Below, piece by piece: positions 37,050 through 46,358 of a stretch of DNA of 64,000 nt. Source of the DNA: JBBROS01 sp965260995 (GTDB lineage: Bacteria > Pseudomonadota > Alphaproteobacteria > Acetobacterales > Acetobacteraceae); NCBI GenBank assembly GCA_965260995.1, contig CBDHCD010000003.1:248001-312000 (forward strand), given 5' to 3'. The position numbers and the translations under genes were made by a program. The notes below the pieces were generated by a model. That model searched no databases, had not been told where the DNA came from, and worked only from the letters and a program-made list of their open reading frames with translations. Numbering within the stretch: the first letter of the stretch is position 1; each line of letters starts with the position of its first letter.

Positions 37050-37841
37050 ATGAGCATGAGCCAGACCGCGACACTCGACCGCCCGGCGGCGGGCGGCCAC
37101 AACCAGCCCGCCATCCAGATGGACAAGGTCAACAAGTGGTACGGCGCCATGCACGTCCTGCGCGACGTGACGTTGACGGTCGGCCAGAAGGAGCGCGTCG
37201 TCGTCTGCGGCCCGTCCGGCTCCGGCAAGAGCACCATGATCCGCTGCATTAACCGCCTGGAAACCCACCAGGAAGGCCGCATCGTCGTGGACGGCACCGA
37301 GCTGACCAGCGACCTGCGCGCGCTCGACACCATCCGCCGCGAGGTCGGCATGGTGTTCCAAAGCTTCAACCTGTTCCCCCACCTCACCATTCTGGAGAAC
37401 TGCACCCTGGCACCCATCTGGGTGCGCAAGATGCCCAAGGCCGAGGCCGAGGAACTGGCCATGAGCTACCTGACCCGCGTCAAGATCCCCGAGCAGGCCA
37501 AGAAATACCCCGGCCAGCTCTCAGGCGGCCAGCAGCAGCGCGTCGCCATCGCCCGCGCCCTGTGCATGAAGCCCAAGATCATGCTGTTCGACGAGCCGAC
37601 CAGCGCCCTCGACCCCGAGATGATCAAGGAAGTGCTCGACACCATGATCGGCCTGGCCCAGGACGGCATGACGATGGTCTGCGTCACCCACGAGATGGGC
37701 TTCGCCCGCCAGGTTGCCGACCGCGTCGTGTTCATGGACCAAGGGGAGATCGTCGAGCAGGGGCCACCCAACACCCTGTTCGAGAACCCGCAGACCGACC
37801 GCCTCAAGCTGTTCCTGAGCCAGATCCTGCGCGGCCACTAG
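37050..37841 (+). CDS. aapP: General L-amino-acid ABC transporter ATPase AapP
   Basis: 263-aa ATPase of the Aap importer. Walker A GPSGSGKSTMIRCI, signature LSGGQQQRVAIARALC, Walker B IMLFDEPTSALDPE, switch VTHEMGFAR. ATG at 37050 or two codons later at 37056; CAGGAG precedes. The stop TAG is the first three bases of a dispersed palindrome. Confidence 0.95.
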   Translation: MSMSQTATLDRPAAGGHNQPAIQMDKVNKWYGAMHVLRDVTLTVGQKERVVVCGPSGSGKSTMIRCINRLETHQEGRIVVDGTELTSDLRALDTIRREVGMVFQSFNLFPHLTILENCTLAPIWVRKMPKAEAEELAMSYLTRVKIPEQAKKYPGQLSGGQQQRVAIARALCMKPKIMLFDEPTSALDPEMIKEVLDTMIGLAQDGMTMVCVTHEMGFARQVADRVVFMDQGEIVEQGPPNTLFENPQTDRLKLFLSQILRGH

Positions 37842-37880
37842 AGCACGTTCCGTTCGCGTAGGCTCACGTCCTACGCTCTG
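37839..37880. repeat. Dispersed palindromic repeat, copy B
   Basis: 42-nt element beginning TAGAGCACGTTCCGTTCGCG. It matches the reverse complement of 3051-3092 at 36 of 42 positions. Its first TAG is the aapP stop codon. The inverted ends TAGAGC/GCTCTG could act as a 3' hairpin for the aap mRNA. Confidence 0.75.
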
Positions 37881-37958
37881 GCTCAGAGCTTCTGGAGGCA
37901 AGCCGGCGATGGGGCCGAAAGGCGGCGTCCCTCACACTCCGAATAGGCTAGGCCGGCA

Positions 37959-38029
37959 AGGTCCGGGCCGGAATCGAACCGGCATTCGAGGATTTGCAGT
38001 CCTCTGCATCACCACTCTGCCACCGGACC
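37959..38029 (-). tRNA. tRNA-Cys (anticodon GCA)
   Basis: 71 nt without an encoded CCA. The acceptor stem is seven pairs (GGTCCGG at 38029-38023 with CCGGACC at 37966-37960) and the discriminator is U, as expected for tRNA-Cys. The anticodon loop reads CTGCAAA with anticodon GCA, and the T-arm contains GGTTCGATTCC. No other RNA gene is visible nearby. Confidence 0.95.
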
Positions 38030-38194
38030 GAGGGCGTCGCCCGCTTATCCACGCCGCGGCCCGGCCGGTCAAGCCGCGCCCGCCCTTGGCACCGGTGCCG
38101 CGGCGCACCTATAAGCACCGGCGCGCGGACAGCGCGGGTGGCTAAGCGCTGACGTGCGGACAGCGCGCGCGGCGCAACGAGTGGGGCGAGGGTC

Positions 38195-38875
38195 ATGACC
38201 ACCATCCAAACGGACTACGCCGCGGCGCGCGACCGGATGGTGGACGGCCAGGTGCGGCCCAACAAGGTGATCGACCCCCGCATCATCCGCGCCATGCGCC
38301 GCCTGCCGCGCGAATGCTTTCTCCCGGCCGCCCTCGCCAGCCGCGCCTACGCCGATGAGGACGTGCCGCTCGGCCGCGGCCGGGCAATGATGGAGCCCAT
38401 GGTGATCGCCCGCCTGGTGCAACTCCTCCGCGTGCGCGACGGCGAGGTGGCGCTCGTCGTCGGCGCTGGGGCCGGCTACGGCGCGGCCCTGCTCGAAGCC
38501 TGCGGCGCGAGGGTCACCGCCCTCGAGGATGACGAGATGCTGATCGCGCTCGCCCGCCAGGTGCTGCCGGCCGTCGCCCCCGGCGTGGCCTTGGTCCAAG
38601 GCCCGGTCGCCTCCGGCTGGCTGCGCGCCGGACCCTACGACCTGATCCTGATCGAGGGCGCGGTGCAAGACGTGCCGCAGAGCCTGGTCAAGCAACTGAT
38701 GCCGGACGGCCGCCTCGCCGCCGTGGTCGCCGCCGGGCCGGGCGCGCCGGGGCAAGGCGTCCTGGCCGAGGCGGTGCCCGGCCCCAGCGGCGCCAAGCTG
38801 CGCGCCCAAGCCTTCTTCGATTGCGCGACGCCCATGCTGCCCCAATTCGTCTCGCGGCCCGCTTTCAACTTCTAG
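38195..38875 (+). CDS. Protein-L-isoaspartate O-methyltransferase family protein
   Basis: 226 aa. Pcm-like fold: MVDGQVRPNKVIDPRII, LPRECFLP, then the SAM-binding stretch VALVVGAGAGYGAALLEA. The Pcm family repairs isoaspartyl residues, but many alphaproteobacterial members beside tolC are divergent. GAGGG precedes the ATG. Gene order pcm-tolC-popZ-valS is conserved among relatives. Confidence 0.85.
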   Translation: MTTIQTDYAAARDRMVDGQVRPNKVIDPRIIRAMRRLPRECFLPAALASRAYADEDVPLGRGRAMMEPMVIARLVQLLRVRDGEVALVVGAGAGYGAALLEACGARVTALEDDEMLIALARQVLPAVAPGVALVQGPVASGWLRAGPYDLILIEGAVQDVPQSLVKQLMPDGRLAAVVAAGPGAPGQGVLAEAVPGPSGAKLRAQAFFDCATPMLPQFVSRPAFNF

Positions 38876-38944
38876 CTGCGGCCCAGCTATGGCAGAGTGA
38901 GTGGGCGGCGCGAAAAATCTCCGCGGCAACGGCAGGATATGGTC

Positions 38945-40396
38945 ATGAATTCGGGCTTCAAGCATTTACGCGGTAGCCGTCTGCTCGGCAGCCTGGGCGG
39001 CCTGGCCGCGTTGCTCGCCGCCGGCACCGCGCTCGCCCAGCCACGCACCCTGAACGACGCGTTGGCTGCGGCCTACGCCAACAACCCCACCCTGCAAGCG
39101 GCCCGCGCCCAGTTGCGCGCCACCGACGAAGGCGTGCCCCAGGCGCTGGCCGGATGGCGGCCGACCGTCGTCGTCGCGACCGGCACCGGCTACGGCAACG
39201 GCACCTACCGCACCGCGGGCGTCAGCGGCACAACCGGGGCTGGGGCGCCAATCGCTCCCCGCTCGGTGGATGTGGCCAACGAGCGCCTGATCTCGACCAC
39301 CCAGGCCACGCTGACCCAGCCGCTCTACCGCGGCGGCGCCACCCGGGCCGGCACCAACCAGGCTGACAACCGCGTCTTCGCCCAGCGCGGGCGTCTGCTC
39401 GCCACTGAGCAGCAAGTGTTCCTCGACACCATCAACGCCTACGTCAACGTGATCCAGACGCAGCAGGTGCTGCAGCTCAACACCAACAACGAGCAGGTGC
39501 TGAAGCGCCAGCTCCAGGCCACCAACGACCGTTTCCGCGTCGGCGAGATCACCCGCACGGACGTGGCCCAGGCCCAGGCCGCCCTGGCCGGCGCGCAGGC
39601 GACGCGCCAGACCGCCGAGGGCAACATGCAGACCGCCCGCGCCACCTATCGCCAGCGCGTCGGCGAGCTGCCCGAGAACCTGGTCGAGCCGCAACCGATC
39701 AAGCTCCCGGTCGGCAACGAGACCCAGGCCGCCCAGCTTGCCCAGGCCAACAATCCGACCGTCATCGCGGCCCTGTTCGACACCGCCGCCGCCCGCGACG
39801 CCATCGACGTCGCCTTCTCCGCCCTGATGCCGCAGCTCAGCGTGCAGGCGCAGGGGTCCCAAGTCATCAACTCGGCCATCCGCGGCCAGAGCAGCGTCGG
39901 CGGCCAGGTCCTGCTGAACGCCTCGGTGCCGATCTACCAGGGTGGGGCCGAGTACTCCCGTGTCCGTCAGGCCCGGCAAAGCGCCGTGCAAGCCCGCACC
40001 GTCGTCGACGAAACCCGGCGCCAGGCAATCCAGCAGGCAACCCAAGCCTGGCAAACCCTCGTCGCCGCCCGCTCCACCATCCAGAGCACGCAGTCCGCAA
40101 TCGCCGCCAACCGGATCGCGCTGGAAGGCGTGCAGCGCGAAGCTGTCATCGGCAGCCGCACCACGATCGAAGTGCTGAACGCCGAGCAAGCGCTGTTGAA
40201 CTCGCGCGTGACCCTGGTTCAGAATTTGTCAAGTTTGATCACGGCAAGTTATACCGTTCTAGCCGCAATCGGCCGATTGACTGCCCGGGACTTGAACTTG
40301 AACGTGCCGTACTATAATGAGACAGCTTATTACAATGCTGTTCGTGATCAGTGGGCAGGAACCCGCGCGACTGGCATCAACGAGGCGAACCGGTAA
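38945..40396 (+). CDS. tolC: TolC-family outer-membrane efflux channel
   Basis: About 483 aa. Signal peptide ending at ALA, then two outer-membrane efflux repeats (LNDALAAAYANNPTLQAARA near the start, coiled-coil helices, and YRGGATRAGTNQADN / YQGGAEYSRVRQARQS). Exit duct for type I secretion and drug efflux. AGGA lies 8 nt before the ATG at 38945; 38939 is also possible. No inner-membrane partner is nearby. Confidence 0.92.
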   Translation: MNSGFKHLRGSRLLGSLGGLAALLAAGTALAQPRTLNDALAAAYANNPTLQAARAQLRATDEGVPQALAGWRPTVVVATGTGYGNGTYRTAGVSGTTGAGAPIAPRSVDVANERLISTTQATLTQPLYRGGATRAGTNQADNRVFAQRGRLLATEQQVFLDTINAYVNVIQTQQVLQLNTNNEQVLKRQLQATNDRFRVGEITRTDVAQAQAALAGAQATRQTAEGNMQTARATYRQRVGELPENLVEPQPIKLPVGNETQAAQLAQANNPTVIAALFDTAAARDAIDVAFSALMPQLSVQAQGSQVINSAIRGQSSVGGQVLLNASVPIYQGGAEYSRVRQARQSAVQARTVVDETRRQAIQQATQAWQTLVAARSTIQSTQSAIAANRIALEGVQREAVIGSRTTIEVLNAEQALLNSRVTLVQNLSSLITASYTVLAAIGRLTARDLNLNVPYYNETAYYNAVRDQWAGTRATGINEANR

Positions 40397-40398
40397 CG

Positions 40399-40923
40399 AT
40401 GGCGACCGATCCCGATCCGAATGGACAAGCGATGTCCGACCCTTCGATGGACGACATCTTGGCGTCGATCCGTCGCATTCTGGACGAGGAAGGATCGAAG
40501 GCGTCCCCCAACCCGGCTGAGCCAGAGGTGATGGAGCTTGATAAGTCGATGATGGTGCCAGACACGCAGACCGCCGGTTCCGACACCAAGCTGGCGAACA
40601 GGGAGGCGACCTTGAACGACCATCCGACATCCTTCGCGACTAAGGCCGCCCCCGCACCGACACCCGCCGGCACCGACGACCCTGAGGCCCCCATCGTCGC
40701 CCCGGCCGCCGCTGCCGCGGCGGCGACCTCCATCGGCTCCCTTCTCCGCACTCTCGCCAGCGAGCGCAACGCCGTCATTCATCGCGGTGGACCGACGATT
40801 GAGGACTTGGTGCGCGAGGAAATGCGCCCCATGATGAAGGAATGGCTCGACCAGCATCTCGCCCCCGTCGTCGAGCGGTTGGTGCGAGCGGAAATCGAAC
40901 GCGTCGTCAGTCGCATGACCTGA
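40399..40923 (+). CDS. popZ: PopZ-like polar organising protein (DUF2497)
   Basis: 174 aa. N-terminal helix SDPSMDDILASIRRILDEE, a disordered Pro/Ala/acidic middle, and C-terminal helices (TIEDLVREEMRPMMKEWLDQ...VVERLVRAEIERVVSRM) as in PopZ, which self-assembles at cell poles and tethers the ParB-origin complex. It starts 2 nt after the tolC stop. The location just upstream of valS matches Caulobacter relatives. Confidence 0.88.
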   Translation: MATDPDPNGQAMSDPSMDDILASIRRILDEEGSKASPNPAEPEVMELDKSMMVPDTQTAGSDTKLANREATLNDHPTSFATKAAPAPTPAGTDDPEAPIVAPAAAAAAATSIGSLLRTLASERNAVIHRGGPTIEDLVREEMRPMMKEWLDQHLAPVVERLVRAEIERVVSRMT

Positions 40924-41011
40924 TCGGGCATTCGCGCGCCGCCTTTCCCTCATCCGCCCTGGCCTGGCTTTCCCGCTCGCGGCTGGCTCGGTGCCGCCCT
41001 GGGACTGCTGC

Positions 41012-43690
41012 ATGCTGAGCAAGAGCTTCGACCACGCCGCCATTGAACCCAGCCTTTACGCCGGCTGGGAGCGGCGAGGAGCTTTCCATGCCGACCCGGA
41101 TGCGGCCGGGCTGCCGTTCACCATCATGATCCCGCCGCCCAACGTTACCGGCAGCCTTCATATGGGCCATGCCCTCACCATGACGCTGCAGGACACTTTG
41201 GTGCGCTGGCGTCGGATGCAGGGCCGCGACGTCCTCTGGCAGCCCGGCACCGACCATGCCGGCATCGCGACGCAGATGGTCGTGGAACGCTTGTTGCCCA
41301 AGGAGGGCAACGGGACGCGGCAGCAGATGGGCCGCGACCGTTTCCTCGAGCGTGTCTGGCAGTGGAAAGCCGAGTCCGGCGGCGCGATCACCGGCCAGTT
41401 GCGCCGCCTCGGCGCCTCGCTCGACTGGCCACGCGAGCGCTTCACCATGGATGATGGCTTGTCCGACGCGGTGCGGCAGGTGTTCGTCGCCCTGTTCCGC
41501 GATGGCCTGATCTACCGCGACCGCCGCCTCGTGAACTGGGATCCGAAGTTCCAGTCGGCCATCTCCGATCTCGAAGTCGAGAGCACGGAGGTCAACGGTC
41601 ACCTCTGGTATGTCCGCTACCCAGTCGAAGGCGGCGAGCAGTCGATCACCGTCGCCACCACCCGGCCGGAGACGATGCTGGGTGACACCGCCGTCGCCGT
41701 TCATCCGGACGATGATCGGTTCAGGGATCTGGTCGGCAAGGTCATCGTGCAGCCGTTGACCGGGCGTCGCTTCCCGATCGTCGCCGACGCTTACAGCGAC
41801 CCTGAGAAGGGCACGGGCGCGGTCAAGATCACCCCGGCGCACGACTTCAACGACTTCGCCGTCGGACAGCGGCACGGCCTCGCCATGCCTTCGGTGCTGG
41901 ACCGCGAAGGGCGGGTCACGCTGTCGGAGATCGAAGGCGGGTTCGCCGACGATGCCTCGTTCGTCCGCACCCTGTCCGGCCAGGATCGTTTCGCCGCCCG
42001 CCACGCCATCGTCGCCGAGTTGGGCCGGCTCGGCGTCCTGGAGAAAACCGAGCCGCACCGCCACCAGGTGCCGCACGGCGATCGCTCCGGGGTGCCGATC
42101 GAACCGCTGCTCACGGTCCAGTGGTATTGCAACGCCGCCGCCCTCGCCGATCCGGCGATCAGCGCCGTGGAGCAGGGCGACACCGTGTTCGTGCCTCGGC
42201 AGTGGGAGAACACCTTCTTCGCCTGGTTGCGCGATATCCAGCCCTGGTGCATCAGCCGCCAACTGTGGTGGGGTCACCGCATCCCGGCCTGGTACGGCCC
42301 GGACGGGACCGTGTTCGTGGCCGAGGACGCGGCCGGCGCTGCCCGGCAGGCCCGGGCGCATTACGGCGATGACCGGTCGCTCCAGCAGGACCCGGACGTG
42401 CTCGACACCTGGTTCAGCTCGGCCTTGTGGCCGTTCTCGACCCTGGGCTGGCCGCAGCGCACCCGGGAGCTTGAACGCTACTACCCCGGTGACGTTCTCG
42501 TGACCGGCTTCGACATCATCTTCTTCTGGGTGGCCCGGATGATGATGATGGGCCTCTACTTCCAGAAGCAGGTGCCGTTCCGCACCGTCTACATTCACGG
42601 CTTGGTGCGCGACGAGCGCGGCCAGAAGATGTCCAAGTCCAAGGGCAACGTCGTCGACCCGCTGGCGTTGATCGACGTCTACGGCACCGACGCCCTGCGC
42701 TTCACCGTCTGTGCCCTGGCCGGCCCGGGTCGTGACACCAAGCTCGGCCCGGCGCGAGTCGAGGGCTACCGCAGCTTCGTCACCAAGCTGTGGAACGCGG
42801 CCCGGTTCTGCGAGCTGAATCACGTCGCGCCGACGCCCGGTTTCGCACCCGGCGCGGCGCGTTCGGTGCTGTGCCGCTGGGTGCTGGACCGCGCCAACAA
42901 CGCCGTCTCCGAAGCGACCGCCGCGCTCGACGCTTATCGCTTCGACGATTACAGTACGGTTTCGTACCGTTTCACGTGGAACATCTTCTGCGATTGGTTC
43001 CTGGAGTTCGCCAAGCCGGTGCTGAATGGGCCGGATGGGGCGGAGAAGGACGAGGTCCGGGCGACAGCGGCGCACGTCTTGGGTATCGTGCTGCGCCTGT
43101 TGCACCCGGCAATGCCGTTCGTGACCGAGCACCTGTGGGACGAGATGGGCTATGGGGAACCATATAGCCTGATCGAGGCGTCCTGGCCGAACGCGGAGCC
43201 GGTCGCGTCGCCGGAGCAGGCCCGGGCGGAGCTGGACTGGGTGGTTCGGTTGATCTCCTCGGTGCGGACGGTGCGCTCTGAAATGAATGTCGCGCCATCG
43301 GCGCTGACGCCGATCCTGCTGCAAGGCGCAGGGCCGGGCACGATGGCGCGGGCCGCAACCTGGGCAGAGGCGATCGGGCGGATGGGCCGGGCGAGCCGGG
43401 TGGAGGCGTTGGACGGCGCCTTGCCCGGCGGGAGCGCCCAGGTGGTGGTGGACGAGGTGACGGTAGTGCTGCCCCTAGCCGGCATCATCGACCTCGGCGC
43501 GGAGCGGGCGCGGCTGGAGAAGGACCACGGGCGGGCGCTGGCAGAGGCGGAGAAGGTCCGGCGGAAGCTCGACAATGCCGAGTTCGTGCGAAAGGCCCCG
43601 GCGGAGGTCGTGGAGGAGAACCGCGAACGGTTGGCCGCGCACCTGGCAGAAGCCGGGCGGCTGTCGGCAGCGATCGGACGCATCACGTGA
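41012..43690 (+). CDS. valS: Valine-tRNA ligase
   Basis: 892-aa class I aminoacyl-tRNA synthetase. HIGH-type motif in PPPNVTGSLHMGHALTM, zinc-less catalytic core, editing domain (TTRPETMLGDTAVAVHPDD), KMSKS in GQKMSKSKGNVVDP, and a C-terminal coiled coil (ARLEKDHGRALAEAEKVRRK). The ATG at 41012 gives the family N-terminus. The plus strand turns from C-rich to G-rich near 43.0 kb, inside this gene. Confidence 0.96.
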   Translation: MLSKSFDHAAIEPSLYAGWERRGAFHADPDAAGLPFTIMIPPPNVTGSLHMGHALTMTLQDTLVRWRRMQGRDVLWQPGTDHAGIATQMVVERLLPKEGNGTRQQMGRDRFLERVWQWKAESGGAITGQLRRLGASLDWPRERFTMDDGLSDAVRQVFVALFRDGLIYRDRRLVNWDPKFQSAISDLEVESTEVNGHLWYVRYPVEGGEQSITVATTRPETMLGDTAVAVHPDDDRFRDLVGKVIVQPLTGRRFPIVADAYSDPEKGTGAVKITPAHDFNDFAVGQRHGLAMPSVLDREGRVTLSEIEGGFADDASFVRTLSGQDRFAARHAIVAELGRLGVLEKTEPHRHQVPHGDRSGVPIEPLLTVQWYCNAAALADPAISAVEQGDTVFVPRQWENTFFAWLRDIQPWCISRQLWWGHRIPAWYGPDGTVFVAEDAAGAARQARAHYGDDRSLQQDPDVLDTWFSSALWPFSTLGWPQRTRELERYYPGDVLVTGFDIIFFWVARMMMMGLYFQKQVPFRTVYIHGLVRDERGQKMSKSKGNVVDPLALIDVYGTDALRFTVCALAGPGRDTKLGPARVEGYRSFVTKLWNAARFCELNHVAPTPGFAPGAARSVLCRWVLDRANNAVSEATAALDAYRFDDYSTVSYRFTWNIFCDWFLEFAKPVLNGPDGAEKDEVRATAAHVLGIVLRLLHPAMPFVTEHLWDEMGYGEPYSLIEASWPNAEPVASPEQARAELDWVVRLISSVRTVRSEMNVAPSALTPILLQGAGPGTMARAATWAEAIGRMGRASRVEALDGALPGGSAQVVVDEVTVVLPLAGIIDLGAERARLEKDHGRALAEAEKVRRKLDNAEFVRKAPAEVVEENRERLAAHLAEAGRLSAAIGRIT

Positions 43691-43692
43691 AG

Positions 43693-43709
43693 CAAGGGCA
43701 CTGCCCTTG
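43693..43709. other. Stem-loop after valS
   Basis: CAAGGGC-ACT-GCCCTTG is a perfect 7-bp stem 3 nt after the valS stop. No T-tract follows. A second palindrome, GAAGCCTAGGCTTC, lies a few bases on, and GAGGGC-TTC-GCCCTC occurs at 43776-43790. Transcription between valS and ilvD may end somewhere in this 169-nt gap. Confidence 0.4.
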
Positions 43710-43859
43710 ACCCGCCGAAGCCTAGGCTTCAGACCCTAACGATCAAGCTGCGAGGGCCATGCTCACGGCGAGGCCGAGGGCTTCGCCCTCGCGTCGTTTT
43801 CGTTGACCCGAAGGGTTAGGGGCAAATGTTTCTTGCCTCAAATGCGGAGGAAAAGGGAC

Positions 43860-45584
43860 ATGTTAAAGAAGCGCTGGGACAAATCGCGGCTTCCGTCGCG
43901 TCACGTGACCGAAGGGCCGCGCCGCGCCCCGCACCGCAGCTACTACTACGCGATGGGCCTGACCGAGGACGAAATTAACCAGCCTTTCGTCGGGGTGGCG
44001 ACGTGCTGGAATGAGGCGGCGCCGTGCAACATCGCGCTGAGCCGGCAAGCGCAGTCGGTGAAGAAGGGCGTGAACGAGGCGGGGGGCACGCCGCGGGAGT
44101 TCACGACCATCACCGTGACGGACGGGATCGCGATGGGGCACCAAGGGATGAAAAGCTCCCTCGTGTCGCGCGAGGTGATCGCGGACAGCGTCGAGCTGAC
44201 GGTGCGGGGGCATTGCTACGATGCGCTGGTAGGGCTGGCGGGGTGCGACAAGAGCCTGCCAGGGATGATGATGGCCATGCTGCGGCTGAACGTGCCGAGC
44301 GTGTTCATGTACGGGGGCAGCATCCTGCCGGGGCGGTTCAACGACCGGGACGTGACGGTGGTGGACGTGTTCGAGGCCGTGGGGCGGCACGCGGCGGGAA
44401 CGATGAGCGACGAGGAACTGCACGAGCTGGAGTGTGTGGCTTGCCCGAGCGCCGGGGCGTGCGGCGGGCAGTTCACGGCCAACACGATGGCGACGGTGAG
44501 CGAGGCAATCGGGCTCGCCTTGCCGGGATCGGCCGGAGCGCCGGCGCCGTACGAGGACCGGGACCGCTGGGCGGTCGAGAGCGGGCGGGCAGTGATGGCG
44601 CTGGTCGAGAGCGGGTTGCGGCCGCGAGACATCGTGACCCGGCGGGCGCTGGAGAACGCGGCCGTCGTGGTGGGGGCGACGGGGGGCAGCACGAACGCCG
44701 GGCTGCACCTGCCGGCCATGGCGCACGAGGCGGGGATATCATTCACCATGGACGACGTGGTGGCGATCATGCGGCGGACGCCGTACATCGCTGATCTCAA
44801 GCCTGGTGGGAAATACGTGGCGCTGGACGTGCACAAGGTGGGCGGCATCCCGGTGATCCTGAAAACGTTGCTGGACGGCGGCTTGCTGCACGGGGACTGC
44901 ATCACCGTCACCGGCAAGACGCTGGCGGAGAACCTGCAGCACGTCCGGTTCCCGGAGGGCCAGGACGTCATCTACCCGGTGTCGCGCCCCTTGAGCCAGA
45001 CCGGCGGCGTCGTCGGCCTGCGCGGCAACCTGGCCCCGGACGGCGCCATCGTGAAGGTCGCCGGCATGGCGAAGCAGCAGTTCGAGGGCACGGCCCTGTG
45101 CTTCGACAGCGAGGAGGAAGCCTTCGCCGCCGTGGACGCCCGCGCCTACAAGGCGGGCGACGTGATCGTCATCCGCTACGAGGGGCCGAAGGGCGGGCCG
45201 GGGATGCGCGAGATGCTGTCCACCACCAGCGCCATCTACGGCCAAGGCATGGGCGAGGCGGTGGCGCTGATCACCGACGGCCGCTTCTCGGGCGCCACCC
45301 GCGGCTTCTGCGTCGGCCACGTCGGGCCGGAGGCGGCCGTGGGCGGCCCAATCGCCCTGCTGCGCGACGGCGACCGCATCCGCATGGACGCCGAAGCCGG
45401 CACCATCGAAGTTCTGCTGTCCGACGCCGAACTGGCGGAGCGCCGGGCCGCCTGGACGCCGCGCGGGACGGACTACAACAGCGGCGCGATTTGGAAGTAC
45501 GCGCAGACGGTGGGTCCGGCGCACCTGGGGGCGGTGACGAACCCTGGGGGGGCGGCGGAGACGCACTGCTACGCGGATATTTAG
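43860..45584 (+). CDS. ilvD: Dihydroxy-acid dehydratase
   Basis: 574-aa iron-sulfur dehydratase of branched-chain amino-acid synthesis. Cluster cysteines in ATCWNEAAPCN, GCDKSLPGMMM and CPSAGACGGQFTANTM. The ATG at 43860 follows GCGGAGGAAAAGG; a longer frame from 43803 has no ribosome site. The first ~1050 nt use mostly G-ending codons and the rest mostly C-ending codons, a change at about 44.9 kb. Confidence 0.95.
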   Translation: MLKKRWDKSRLPSRHVTEGPRRAPHRSYYYAMGLTEDEINQPFVGVATCWNEAAPCNIALSRQAQSVKKGVNEAGGTPREFTTITVTDGIAMGHQGMKSSLVSREVIADSVELTVRGHCYDALVGLAGCDKSLPGMMMAMLRLNVPSVFMYGGSILPGRFNDRDVTVVDVFEAVGRHAAGTMSDEELHELECVACPSAGACGGQFTANTMATVSEAIGLALPGSAGAPAPYEDRDRWAVESGRAVMALVESGLRPRDIVTRRALENAAVVVGATGGSTNAGLHLPAMAHEAGISFTMDDVVAIMRRTPYIADLKPGGKYVALDVHKVGGIPVILKTLLDGGLLHGDCITVTGKTLAENLQHVRFPEGQDVIYPVSRPLSQTGGVVGLRGNLAPDGAIVKVAGMAKQQFEGTALCFDSEEEAFAAVDARAYKAGDVIVIRYEGPKGGPGMREMLSTTSAIYGQGMGEAVALITDGRFSGATRGFCVGHVGPEAAVGGPIALLRDGDRIRMDAEAGTIEVLLSDAELAERRAAWTPRGTDYNSGAIWKYAQTVGPAHLGAVTNPGGAAETHCYADI

Positions 45585-45651
45585 CCTACGCTTATTGCGG
45601 AAACTCGGAAGGAGGCGGTGAGGGATCAGTGGCTCGCCGCCATCGCTACGC

Positions 45652-46062
45652 CTACCTACCTAGGGTCCGCATCAACATTAAGCTGCCGTTGCCGTCATGC
45701 GCAACACGGAGATAAATCGGCTTGCCAGGCATGAGCGTCACCGCCTGCTCAACAGTGCCACCCTGGCAAAAGGAGCCAGGGTCTGCTCCTACAATCGCGT
45801 CGCCTGCTGGCATGTTCAGCGCAACGGCCTCTCCTGCGCCTAAATACCCAACGAGGTCGCCGTCAATAAATACACGGGCTTTGCAGCCGTATCCAAGAAT
45901 ACTACCGCTACGGTCCCTGCGAACAACTATGGGAACTGTGCCAGGGGTGTCGTCGCGGTAGCGAAGTTGATCAGGAATGAATTTTGCTTCGGTCAGCGGC
46001 ACAGGCGTTGTCGCACAACTGGTAAGAACAGCAGCGGTCATTAGGATAGCGGCGTGGCGCAT
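45652..46062 (-). CDS. Hypothetical lipoprotein
   Basis: 136 aa. Signal peptide MRHAAILMTAAVLTSCATT with lipobox LTSC. The mature part has a beta-rich look (RDRSGSILGYGCKARVFIDG, DLVGYLGAGEAVALNMPAGD) resembling small lipoproteins of the DUF2846 type, a guess. GGAG at 8 nt supports the ATG at 46062. Composition is less GC-rich than flanking genes. Confidence 0.7.
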   Translation of the reverse strand: MRHAAILMTAAVLTSCATTPVPLTEAKFIPDQLRYRDDTPGTVPIVVRRDRSGSILGYGCKARVFIDGDLVGYLGAGEAVALNMPAGDAIVGADPGSFCQGGTVEQAVTLMPGKPIYLRVAHDGNGSLMLMRTLGR

Positions 46063-46098
46063 AGGCGAGGCTCCAATACGGCACGGACTTGTATGCAT

Positions 46099-46358
46099 TG
46101 CTCAAGACGGGGCTAGAGCATGAATGCTCAAGTACCACTTCTGGCACTTAAACCTGCTATGCACAAACATAGTACTTACCTATTTTGTGTCTAAGTTTTC
46201 AGAAATGAAAAGTTGTGTTACCTAACTTTATGTTGACGCGGAGGCATTTACTTGAAGAAATTAAACCGAAATCTATCCATGCCACACTGTATTTTGCTGC
46301 TGCAAGAAGCAAAAAATCCGAGTTGGGGGCACCTGAGAAACGGTCAGGCTGAGCGATG
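46099..46358. other. AT-rich intergenic region, no convincing gene
   Basis: 260 nt with far more A and T than the rest of the window, especially 46130-46320. Near-matches to DnaA boxes are CTATGCACA at 46157 and, on the reverse strand, TTAGACACA at 46194-46186. A short hairpin TAGAGCAT-GA-ATGCTC sits at 46114. A 64-codon reverse frame (46199-46393) runs into the FTR1 gene and is not credible. See the skew finding. Confidence 0.5.
46114..46127. repeat. Possible remnant of the TAGAGC palindrome
   Basis: Starts TAGAGCAT like the copies at 3051 and 37839, but the core is missing and the arms GAGCAT/ATGCTC are separated by only GA. It may be an internally deleted copy. Confidence 0.4.

Noticed and set aside
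38045..38053. TTATCCACG, a near-perfect DnaA box beside tRNA-Cys
   Set aside because: Single site, no cluster, not in AT-rich DNA; could be chance.
40907..43324. 805-codon reverse ORF across valS
   Set aside because: Antisense shadow; valS motifs are unambiguous.
43776..43790. GAGGGC-TTC-GCCCTC as an intrinsic terminator before ilvD
   Set aside because: The T-tract is separated by GCGTCG, so termination is doubtful.
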